This document shows, in pieces, positions 1 through 6,374 of a stretch of 6,551 nucleotides of DNA. How positions within the stretch are numbered: the stretch's first letter is position 1; each line of letters starts with the position of its first letter. Origin of the DNA: CAYVFC01 sp964450715 (GTDB lineage: Bacteria; Myxococcota_A; Polyangia; Polyangiales; JAFGIB01); assembly GCA_964450715.1 (NCBI GenBank), contig CAYVFC010000241.1:1-6551 (forward strand), in the 5' to 3' direction. The notes under the pieces are model-generated. The model saw only the letters and a program-made list of their open reading frames with translations. It did no database searches and was not told the origin of the DNA. The position numbers and the translations under genes are program-made.

Positions 1-470
1 TTTTTCAATAATGGTTATGCGCGATTAGGCGGCTTAAGCGAACACGCGTGCTTCGCTCATGCTTGCCAGCACGTTCATCCGGGCCGAGACATCTTTACTC
101 GGCGAGTCGCCATGTGCGGCCACTCTTTTCTTGGTTCCTTCGTTCGCTCGATGCAGAGAAGATTTCGCGGCCTACGCGATGCTCTTGCCGAAGCGTTTCT
201 CTTCGTCGTTAATAGTACTGCTCGGTCTAACCCGAACCACGAAAGAAAATGGGATGGCTTGCTTGCGGCCTTCTGCCAGTAAACGGGGCCGTATGAAATG
301 ATCACCTATGAACCGGTACTACGATAGGGAAAATTCCGCTCGACGGCTCGGTAGCTCCGCCGAGACCGGTTCGGTATGATTCGGGTACGGCTCTTTTGAA
401 GGGAGTCATATAGATTGGCGGACGGCGTTTGGGGCAACTGGACGTTTCTCCTCCACCGCTCATCGAAAGT
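1..470. other. Intergenic stretch, no recognisable gene
   Basis: I find no convincing gene here. Short open frames of about 80 codons exist on both strands, but their translations are low-complexity Arg/Ser-rich text with no domain, signal peptide or family motif, and they overlap each other. The base composition looks more AT-rich than in the rest of the window. The one visible structure is an inverted repeat at 310-317 and 365-372. The stretch runs up to the decayed transposase fragment, whose homology to the second copy becomes clear at 487 and may start a little earlier. Confidence 0.5.
310..372. repeat. 8-base inverted repeat GAACCGGT/ACCGGTTC
   Basis: GAACCGGT (310-317) is the exact reverse complement of ACCGGTTC (365-372), with 47 bases between the arms. 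The outer flanks also partly match: ATCACCTAT before the left arm resembles the reverse complement of the bases after the right arm. A small CTCGG/CCGAG hairpin sits inside. It could be an operator-like site or the end of an old element. It could also be chance, since a single 8-base pair of arms in a window this size is only weak evidence. Confidence 0.35.
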
Positions 471-486
471 GATTGGCCAGGCCCTG

Positions 487-900
487 GTGCCGCCGTCCTA
501 CTTCAACCTCATCCGTTTTCACGGCGTATTCGGGCCCAACGCCCTGCTTCGCCCGCGGGTAGTGCCCGGCAGCGGCAACACCGCCGGCAACACCGCTGCC
601 GAGCCGCGGCAGCTGCAGCTGTTCACGCTCGACAACTACCTGTGCCTGCTCGGCGCCCGGCCGGCCAACGACGCGCCCCGGGCCTCGCCGGGCCGCCGGG
701 CCTGAGCCGAGTTGCTGCGCAGAACCTTTGCCGTGGACGTAACCATTTGCCCCAAATGCTCGGCCAGGATGCGTCTGCTCTAAATGGCCCGAAGCCGAGA
801 TCCGCAAGGGCGTGGCCCGAGCCGGGCTAGGTCCCATGCCGCCCCCGCCGAGGCCCCTGCCGGTTCCGCCCGGCCAGTTGCTGCTTCCGTTAGGTTGAGC
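487..900 (+). pseudogene. IS91-family transposase, decayed C-terminal fragment (copy 1)
   Basis: This is the last third of an IS91-family rolling-circle transposase. In frame it reads a PYFNLIRFHGVFGPNALLRP-like block (here PSYFNLIRFHGV), then LFTLDNYL, a CPKC zinc-ribbon-like motif, and the PPPPRPLPVPPGQ tail. It aligns with 5361-5779 in the same window. Over about 413 bases I count 13 substitutions, mostly C to T or G to A transitions, and one 5-base deletion near 793. Two substitutions create in-frame stops: TGA at 703-705, where copy 2 has Trp, and TAA at 781-783, where copy 2 has Glu. The HUH and tyrosine motifs are absent because everything upstream is missing. An open frame can be drawn from TTG 415 behind a GAAGGGAG stretch, but its first 24 residues match nothing in the family. 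It is certainly non-functional as a transposase. Confidence 0.85.
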
Positions 901-974
901 GGATCGAATCAGAGCGGACCACGGGCTGCTGATTCGGTTAGGTTGAGCAGATCGAATCAGAGCGGACCACGGGC
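890..974 (+). repeat. 48-base tandem repeat at IS91 copy 1 3' end
   Basis: Two units start with TTAGGTTGAGC at 890 and 938. Each continues with GATCGAATCAGAGCGGACCA and CGGG before the second diverges at about 975. The period is exactly 48 bases. The first unit overlaps the transposase stop region, since its TGA is the normal end of the gene. IS91-family elements carry their transfer origin (oriIS) just downstream of the transposase 3' end, so these units may be part of that end. The role is inferred from position only. Confidence 0.75.
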
Positions 975-1480
975 CGTAGGCTGCGACGCACCGCTGCGCC
1001 CGCGACTCGCTCCGTTTTGCCCGGGACGCCGGCTCAGGCCGCCACGACTCGCCGACTACCCCTCGATCGCGCCTGTGCCCCACGTTCAACCCCGCCCTCT
1101 GCTCGACAACACCTGTCCGTTCTTCTACGCTCGATCTCGGAAATCCAGTTCTATTTGTACTTCACGCCAAACAGCGGATCGCCAACCTTCACGCCCATGT
1201 CTCCGCCGTCGAGCACGCGGCCGTATAGCGCGTCTGTCTACTCGGTCTTTCGCTCTGCTACCTGTCTTTCCGTAGCTACCTCTTGTGCCAGCGGGCAGCG
1301 CACGCCGTCCTCGCGCTCCATTTCGGCGACGCATCGATTGCAGGGCCGAAAACCGCCAGCGCTAATTTCTGGGCAGGGTTTCTCTCCGCGGCGATCATCC
1401 TGAGCAACGGTCGCTCGCCGCGGAAGGGGTAGAAGGGGCCACCAACTCGGTGGAAAGGACGGTGCAGTAACCCCCCGTTG
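975..1480. other. Gene-poor spacer with a degraded minus-strand coding remnant
   Basis: About 500 bases contain no intact gene. On the minus strand, one frame running from about 1395 to the TAG at 1151-1153 reads like protein and has a single internal TAG at 1238-1240. It contains PCNRCVAEMEREDGVRC and ends in DPLFGVKYK. I do not recognise the family. Plus-strand frames here are Pro/Arg/Ser-rich shadows. A GC-rich inverted repeat lies at 1386-1423. No T-run terminator is visible downstream of the lipoprotein stop codon. Confidence 0.45.
1386..1423. repeat. 9-base GC-rich inverted repeat, possible hairpin
   Basis: CCGCGGCGA (1386-1394) and TCGCCGCGG (1415-1423) are exact reverse complements around a 20-base loop. 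The structure lies about 60 bases past the stop codon of the minus-strand lipoprotein gene, where a transcription terminator would be useful. No U-tract follows it on the minus strand, so an intrinsic terminator is not supported. A smaller CCACC/GGTGG hairpin lies nearby at 1440-1454. Confidence 0.4.
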
Positions 1481-1482
1481 TT

Positions 1483-4140
1483 TTACGGCGCCTCCCAGGC
1501 GCCGATGTCCGGAGCGCCGCCGTTGTAGTCGCCCGGCTCGGCCCGGTTGACGTCCACGCCCGGCAGAACGACCCCCTGGTCGATAAGGGTGCTGTTACCG
1601 CGCAGCCGCAGATCGTAACCGGCCGCGTTCACGTACAAAGGATCGTCGGTCATGCTGTTGGGGCCCAGTGCGGCGCAGCCGGCGCAGGGGCCCGACCCGT
1701 TGAGGTGGTAGTCGTTGTGATCGCGCTCCAGGAAGCTGCCGCCGCCGAAGTACAGTCCCGACAGACCGTTGTAGCTGAGGATATTATTGCGAAAGTCGGT
1801 ATTGATCGAGCCGTTTCCCAGGTCGACCCCGTTTTCCGTGTTCGCATGAACGGTGTTATGGATAAAGGTTACGCCGTCGCACGGACCTGATGCGTCTATG
1901 CCGACAGCGTTCGCATAGACGACGTTGCCCAGGATCGTGGAACCGTCTGCCTGCCCGGTCAGCGATATCCCTTCCTCGGTATGCCCGTGGATTCGATTCC
2001 ACTCGACGATGCCGCGCCCCATCACCTTGACTCCTCTGGCGCCGTTCCTCGCTATCTCGTTGTCGGGCCCCAGGATGTTGTCGCTGCCGGCCACCTCGAC
2101 GCCGTCGGCGTTATCGTGTATGTAGCCTCGGGCGAACCGGTTGTTCGAGCCGCCGGAAAGAGAGAGAGCCCGCCCGCTGCAGTTGAAGATCTCCAGCCCG
2201 TATAACTGGTTATTGCTGCTGTTGACGTTCAGGCAATCCGCGTTCACGCCGCTGCAGTCCAGCGCCGCGCCGTCCGCGACCAACTCTAGGCCGGCGTCGT
2301 CCGCGGGGCTTGGTAGCGCCGACATCACGTCGATCACGTAGCCCGAGGGAACGTGGATGACCTGCTTCCCCGGCTGCTCGTTTGCATAGAGTATCGCCTC
2401 CCGCAGAGAAAAACCGCTTCCTCCGGGGCTCGCTGGCGTCGCGCCCCCGTCTGCCTCGTCGATCTCAGTCGTGACCACGAGCAACTCGTCGACCGGAGAG
2501 ACGATAACGTCAAAGGCCGCCCAGCCGCGTAGGCCTCCGGTGTCCTCCACCATTAGCACCACGGCATGGGTGCCCTCGGTCGAGAATACGTGGCTCGAGT
2601 CGACTCCCTCGCCGTCGGTCACCCCGTCGTTGTCCCAGTCCCATAAAAAGGTCAGCAAGCCGATGTCGTCCTCCATGTCCTTGGTCGCGGAGGCGTGCCC
2701 GTCGAACGATTCGCCCGCAACGCCGACCGGCGGATCGACGAAGAAGCGCGCGACAGGCGGGGTGTTTTCCGTCAGCGCGCAACCCGTATCCGCGGCGTCC
2801 GTCATTCCGTCGCAGTCGTTATCGGCCAGGTCGGAGCAATTGCCCGCCGGCGCGCTCTCTTCCTCCGCCCCCTGCGTGGGATTGCAGGTATTCGTCTCCA
2901 CACCACCGAGGCAAATGAACTCGCCCGTGTTGCCCGAGCACGCTCCCACACCGCAAGTCGTCAGCGTCGATGGATACCCCTCGTCCGTGTCGCCGTCGCA
3001 ATTGTCGTCGACGTTGTCGCAGTCCGTGTCGCTATCCGAAGCGCCCAGCGTCGGATCGCACGTGTCATCGGTCACACCGTCGCTGCACGCGATCTCTCCC
3101 GTGTTGCCCGCGCACGCTCCCACACCGCAGCCCGTCGGCACCGGCACGTAGTCGTCGTCCGTGCCCCCGTCGCAGTCGTCGTCGATATTGTCGCAATCCG
3201 CGTCGTCCGCTGTAGAGCCCTGATAGGGGTCGCAGGTGTCCGTCGGCGTGCCATCGATGCAGACCAGACTGCCCGTGTTGCCCGCGCACGGGCCCACGCC
3301 ACAGCTGGTCGCCGGCGCCACGTAGTCCTCGTCCGCCTCCTCGTCACAGTCGTCGTCTATCCCGTCGCAGGTCGGGTCGTCCGACGCCGGCTCGCCGGCG
3401 CTGCAGCTGTCCTTCAGCGCGCCGTCCACGCAGGTAAGCTCGCCCGTTGCCGCGCAGGCGCCTACGCCGCAATTGGTCGTCGTGGGCTCGTACTCCTCGT
3501 CCGCCTCGCCGTCGCAGTCGTCGTCCACATTGTCGCAGGTCGGGTCGTCAAAAGAAGCGCCCTGGAACGGGTCGCAGGTGTCCTCGGTCACTGCGTCGCT
3601 ACAAATGATCTCGCCCGTGTTGCCGGCGCACGCCCCCACACCGCAGCCGGTCGGCGTCGATATATGGTCCTCATCCGTATCCCCGTCGCAGTCGTCGTCC
3701 AGCCCGTCGCAGGTCGCGTCGTCGGCAGCCGCGTTCTCCGGATCGCAGCCCACCTGCTCCCGCGCCAACACCTCGAACGCGTCCCGCAACACGCCCTCCC
3801 TGCCTTCCGGATCCTGCACCGCCAGATCGTGGACACCCTCGAGCAACGTCCCCGGCACTACAGCGGTCAGGGTGTTGAAGTCCACGTAGGCGACCTCTTG
3901 CAGCTCCACCTCGCCCAGCCGGGCGGTAAAGGTGTCGCGTAGATACGACCGCTCCTGGTCCAGATAGCTCGCCCTGACCTCCAGGTAGAAATCGCTACCG
4001 CGGATCGTCACCTCCGTCCTCTCCCCCTCTCGCGCCGAGCCGGGTTCCACGCTCTCGGGGCGCGGCGCGCCCGCCTCGCTCAAGGCGCAGCCCGCAAGAG
4101 CGAGCGGAATCAGTGCTACCGCCCATCTCCCTTTTTGCAT
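1483..4140 (-). CDS. MopE-repeat / PKD / beta-helix lipoprotein
   Basis: This encodes a predicted surface lipoprotein of 885 residues. Residues 1-18 form a lipoprotein signal peptide (basic QKGR, hydrophobic core, lipobox LAGC with Cys18). The residue after the Cys is Ala, which by the Lol rule favours the outer membrane. Residues 28-125 resemble an IPT/TIG fold. Residues 131-455 hold five full and one partial Cys/Asp-rich repeats with the core CDxxDDDCDGxxDE, the putative metal-binding motif of the MopE family. Residues 460-548 form a PKD domain (PPVARF to FLWDWDNDG, with VFSTEGTH). GFSLREAILYAN (575-587) is a CSLREA-like motif with Phe in place of Cys. Residues 600-840 show Asn/Gly-rich rungs of a right-handed parallel beta-helix, and the protein ends DIGAWEAP. 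The frame stays open upstream to 4449, but the signal peptide at ATG 4140 fixes the start. A role in binding metal, surface or polysaccharide is inferred, and no catalytic residues are evident. Confidence 0.9.
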   Translation of the reverse strand: MQKGRWAVALIPLALAGCALSEAGAPRPESVEPGSAREGERTEVTIRGSDFYLEVRASYLDQERSYLRDTFTARLGEVELQEVAYVDFNTLTAVVPGTLLEGVHDLAVQDPEGREGVLRDAFEVLAREQVGCDPENAAADDATCDGLDDDCDGDTDEDHISTPTGCGVGACAGNTGEIICSDAVTEDTCDPFQGASFDDPTCDNVDDDCDGEADEEYEPTTTNCGVGACAATGELTCVDGALKDSCSAGEPASDDPTCDGIDDDCDEEADEDYVAPATSCGVGPCAGNTGSLVCIDGTPTDTCDPYQGSTADDADCDNIDDDCDGGTDDDYVPVPTGCGVGACAGNTGEIACSDGVTDDTCDPTLGASDSDTDCDNVDDNCDGDTDEGYPSTLTTCGVGACSGNTGEFICLGGVETNTCNPTQGAEEESAPAGNCSDLADNDCDGMTDAADTGCALTENTPPVARFFVDPPVGVAGESFDGHASATKDMEDDIGLLTFLWDWDNDGVTDGEGVDSSHVFSTEGTHAVVLMVEDTGGLRGWAAFDVIVSPVDELLVVTTEIDEADGGATPASPGGSGFSLREAILYANEQPGKQVIHVPSGYVIDVMSALPSPADDAGLELVADGAALDCSGVNADCLNVNSSNNQLYGLEIFNCSGRALSLSGGSNNRFARGYIHDNADGVEVAGSDNILGPDNEIARNGARGVKVMGRGIVEWNRIHGHTEEGISLTGQADGSTILGNVVYANAVGIDASGPCDGVTFIHNTVHANTENGVDLGNGSINTDFRNNILSYNGLSGLYFGGGSFLERDHNDYHLNGSGPCAGCAALGPNSMTDDPLYVNAAGYDLRLRGNSTLIDQGVVLPGVDVNRAEPGDYNGGAPDIGAWEAP
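2776..3750 (-). repeat. MopE-type repeat array, five and a half units
   Basis: The units cover 3750-3550, 3549-3382, 3381-3211, 3210-3037, 3036-2857 and a partial one at 2856-2776, so the full units are 168-201 bases. Each full unit pairs an acidic loop (CDGLDDDCDGDTDE type) with a second Cys block (CGVGACAGNTGE, then C...DTCDP). Unit 2 lacks the GN pair in the second block. Unit 3 reads DDDCDEEADE, losing the loop Gly. Unit 5 has DDNCDGDTDE. The partial unit ends NDCDGMTDAADTGC. The high similarity at DNA level suggests unit duplication and makes the array prone to length change and misassembly. Confidence 0.9.
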
Positions 4141-4146
4141 CGCACC

Positions 4147-4155
4147 AGTATACCA
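4147..4155 (-). promoter_or_regulatory. Extended -10 promoter, possibly leaderless
   Basis: On the minus strand TGGTATACT fits the extended -10 pattern TGnTATAAT with one mismatch. Only six bases separate the hexamer from the ATG at 4140, so transcription would start at or next to the first base of the start codon. No Shine-Dalgarno sequence can be seen (GGTGCG precedes the ATG), which agrees with a leaderless mRNA. No good -35 is present at 16-18 bases, which extended -10 promoters tolerate. The call rests on sequence pattern alone. Confidence 0.4.
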
Positions 4156-4189
4156 CGCCGGCGCGTGGGGATCGCTCCCGGCCGCTACG

Positions 4190-4316
4190 GCGCTTCCCCG
4201 GGCGCCGATGTCCGGTCCACTGCCGTTGTAATCGCCCGGCTCGGTTCGGTTCAGATCCAGCCCCGAGATGATCACGGCCTGATCGATCAGCGTGCTTTCG
4301 TTTCGCAGCCTCAGAC
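4190..4316 (-). pseudogene. 3' remnant of a paralogous beta-helix gene
   Basis: Read on the minus strand, this encodes LRLRNESTLIDQAVI, then EPGDYNGSGPDIGAR. It matches the last 40 or so residues of the lipoprotein, which read LRLRGNSTLIDQGVV and EPGDYNGGAPDIGAW. I count 27 identities in 39 aligned residues with no gap. At DNA level 4201-4316 aligns with 1498-1613. After DIGA the paralogue has CGG instead of TGG and one extra G. Removing that G restores an EAP-stop ending like that of the intact gene. The insertion removes the stop from the frame, so the open frame runs on into the lipoprotein. Homology ends near 4316, where the rest of the gene is missing. Confidence 0.8.
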
Positions 4317-4510
4317 GGCATGATCGATCGAGGCGCTTCCGCGTATAGACGATCGAACCGTATTCGTGCGACGACGCGGCGGACTGTACGGAGGGAGAGC
4401 TCTGTCTGCAGGGCTGGAACAAGGGGACCAACCAGAGGTCTCCTCCCACCTGCAGGTCGGACTACCGGAGTATTCCGTTTCCTTCCGGGCCGAGCATACC
4501 CTGGGCCTTA
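4317..4510. other. Unassigned segment between paralogue tail and MITE
   Basis: I see no gene, repeat or RNA here. Frames are open on both strands, but none gives recognisable protein. The plus-strand frame would join in phase with the transposase pseudogene if the MITE and one TTA were removed, but its translation (SSHLQVGLPEYSVSFRAEH) does not resemble an IS91 transposase N-terminus. Confidence 0.4.
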
Positions 4511-4670
4511 GAGGGTGTTTAAAAAGCGCCTCCTGTCGTCTTTCGGGCGGGACGGCCCGATCTGCTGCGTTGCTCCTCCTCGAAATAGCGCCGCTATTGC
4601 TCGTCGTCGCGCCTTGCATCTCGGGCCGTCGCGCTCCGAAATACTCGGTCGGCGCTTTTTAAACACCCTC
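4511..4670. mobile_element. 160-base MITE-like palindromic element
   Basis: The ends GAGGGTGTTTAAAAAGCGCC (4511-4530) and its exact reverse complement (4651-4670) form perfect 20-base terminal inverted repeats. Symmetry continues inward: GACGGCCCGA (4551-4560) pairs with TCGGGCCGTC (4621-4630), and AATAGCG (4584-4590) pairs with CGCTATT (4592-4598) at the centre. TTA stands on both sides (4508-4510 and 4671-4673), which would be a 3-base target duplication. No coding capacity exists. The element would need a transposase supplied from elsewhere, and I cannot name the parent IS. As single strand it folds into one long hairpin. Confidence 0.8.
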
Positions 4671-4673
4671 TTA

Positions 4674-5777
4674 CCAGCGTATCGCTGGCCCACCCCGGGG
4701 CGGTCACCCTGGTGCAGCGCTTCGACAGCGCCTTGAGACTGAACGTGCACGCGCACACGCTCGCGCTTGACGGTGTGTACGTACAGGATGAGCATGGCGC
4801 AGAGCTCGATTTCCACCCGCTGCCCTCGCTCGGCGCCGCAGATGTCCTGAGCGTGGCCGCCCGCACCGCCGCGCGGATCCGACAAGTGCTGCGGTCGCAC
4901 GGCCGGCTGAGCGAACCGGGCGACCTCGGCGACGAGGCGCTCGAGCCTGCTGACTTCGCCGTCGAACAGCCGGCATTGCTCGGCTGCAACCAGGCCTCGG
5001 CCCAGGGGCGCGACTTGCTCGGCGAGCGGGCCGGAAGCCCGACGCTTCGGTTGCTCGACCCACAAGCAGCATCCCGACGGGCAGGCGCCGCAATACAGAC
5101 CGGAAATGACGCCAGCGGAGGCGACCTGGTGGCCCGGGTCGACGGGGTCAGCGTGCACGCCGCGACCTGCATCGACGGGCGCGACCGCAAGCGGCTCGAG
5201 CGGCTCTTGAAGTACATCACCAGGCCCGCGCTGGCCCAGGACCGCCTGCACATCGGTGACGACGGCCGCGTGCGCTACGACATGAAACGCGTCTGGGCCG
5301 ACGTCCACGCGGGCGATTGTGCTCGATCCGCTGGATTTCATCGCCCGGCTCTGCGCTCTGGTGCCGCCGCCCTACTTCAACCTCATCCGTTTCCACGGCG
5401 TATTCGGGCCCAACGCCCTGCTTCGCCCGCGGGTAGTGCCCGGCAGCGGCAACACCGCCGGCAACACCGCTGCCGAGCCGCGGCAGCTGCAGCTGTTCAC
5501 GCTCGACAACTACCTGCGCCTGCTCGGCGCCCGGCCGGCCAACGACGCGCCCCGGGCCTCGCCGGGCCGCCGGGCCTGGGCCGAGTTGCTGCGCAGAACC
5601 TTCGCCGTGGACGTGACCGTATGCCCCTGCTGCTCGGCCAGGATGCGTCTGCTCGAAATGGCCACCACCGAAGCCGAGATCCGCAAGGGCGTGGCCCGAG
5701 CCGGGCTGGGTCCCATGCCGCCCCCGCCGAGGCCCCTGCCGGTTCCGCCCGGCCAGTTGCTGCTTCCGTTAGGTTGA
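4674..5777 (+). pseudogene. IS91-family transposase, 5'-truncated and frameshifted (copy 2)
   Basis: This is a rolling-circle (HUH) transposase of the IS91 type. PGAVTLVQRFDSALRLNVHAH leads into the HUH motif, with the two His codons at 4748 and 4754. After a variable middle section, LERLLKYITRP holds a catalytic-type Tyr (codon 5213-5215). The frame then breaks near 5303: one extra base turns an expected DGTRAIVLDPLDF into DVHAGDCARS, and VLDPLDFIARLC resumes in the next frame from 5319. The rest reads PPYFNLIRFHGV, LFTLDNYL, CPCCSARM (copy 1 has CPKC) and the PPPPRPLPVPPGQ tail, ending at TGA 5775-5777. The N-terminal part expected in the family, including its zinc-binding region, is missing. 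The sequence starts right at the MITE. It is non-functional. Confidence 0.9.
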
Positions 5778-5830
5778 GAGGATCGAATCAGAGCGGACCA
5801 CGGGCTGCTGCTTCGGTTAGGTTGAGCGGA
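5769..5830 (+). repeat. 48-base repeat at IS91 copy 2 3' end, one and a part unit
   Basis: Units start with TTAGGTTGAG at 5769 and 5817, 48 bases apart as in copy 1. The second unit is cut after TTAGGTTGAGCGGA, at about 5830, where Cys-rich coding sequence begins. This gives the position of the element's 3' junction. A role as part of the IS91 origin end is inferred from position. Confidence 0.7.
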
Positions 5831-6374
5831 CGGCACCTGCGGCGTTCTGGAAATCGGCAGTGGCTGTCTTTACCCGGGCGAATGCGAGTCGGGCTATTGC
5901 GCGGACGGGGTATGCTGCGATAGCGCCTGTGAGGGTTCCTGTCAGACCTGCGACGGGGAGTTCACCCACAGCCCTTTGGGAGTGTGCGGTTCGGCATACG
6001 AGGGTCAAGACCCCTACGGCGATTGCGCCCGGCGGAGCGCTGCCTCGTGCCTGACCGGGTACTGCGACGGCAACGGCGATTGCGAGAAGCTCCGCGCCGG
6101 TAGCCCCTGCGACGACGGCATCTTCTGTAACGGTCCGGACGCCTGCGACGCCTACGGGCGTTGTTACGTTCATACGGGGGATCCCTGCGATGCCGGGCAA
6201 GTATGTAACGAATGCAACGAGCAGTTAAGAACCTGTCTGGCGTCGGGATCCCTCCAATGCGACGACGACGGCGATCCCATGACAGTACAGTTCTGCAATG
6301 CCGCCGGTTCGTGCCTCGACGGCCGCGAGGGCTTCTGCGACCTATTCTTTGGGTGTAACTCCCGCATTGACGCC
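5829..6374 (+). pseudogene. Cys-rich secreted-type protein, 5' truncated
   Basis: The frame starting right after the IS91 end reads DGTCGV, then ESGYCADGVCCDSACEGSC, then PCDDGIFCNGPDACDAYGRC and DPCDAGQVCNEC. I count 27 Cys in about 180 residues. ADGVCCDxxC and PCDDGxFCNGxxxCD patterns are common in extracellular Cys-rich proteins of Myxococcota-like bacteria. Disulfide-bonded surface or secreted protein is the likely class; the precise role is unknown. No start codon exists between the in-frame TGA at 5823 and a TTG at 5976, and there is no signal peptide, so the 5' part is missing. The frame stays open to TAA 6417-6419, but the last residues (RPLRTQGNHIFG) overlap the opposing transposase remnant and look like read-through. 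The 3' end may also be lost, near 6365-6375. Confidence 0.75.

Noticed and set aside
59..305. Two overlapping 76-80 codon frames on opposite strands
   Set aside because: No ribosome site, domain or signal peptide supports either, and neither translation looks like a protein family I know.
460..1089. Minus-strand open frame of 209 codons
   Set aside because: It is antisense to transposase copy 1 and reads through the 48-base repeats; no family motif.
1386..1454. Hairpins after the lipoprotein stop as an intrinsic terminator
   Set aside because: Stems are present but no U-tract follows on the minus strand.
2776..3750. Regular spacing of similar blocks, considered as CRISPR or satellite DNA
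   Set aside because: The period of about 170-200 bases stays in one reading frame and encodes the Cys/Asp repeat; no short repeat-spacer pattern exists.
2695..3942. Long plus-strand open frame (415 codons) rich in Arg, Val and Ala
   Set aside because: It is the antisense of the MopE-type repeat region. Its repeats mirror those of the real gene, and it has no motif of its own.
4141..4449. Upstream extension of the lipoprotein by 103 codons to a GTG at 4449
   Set aside because: The extension is the frameshifted paralogue tail plus unassigned sequence, and it would bury the signal peptide and lipobox that follow ATG 4140.
4508..5341. Minus-strand open frame of 277 codons across the MITE and transposase
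   Set aside because: It is antisense to the IS91 transposase with its conserved HUH and Tyr motifs, and it crosses the MITE.
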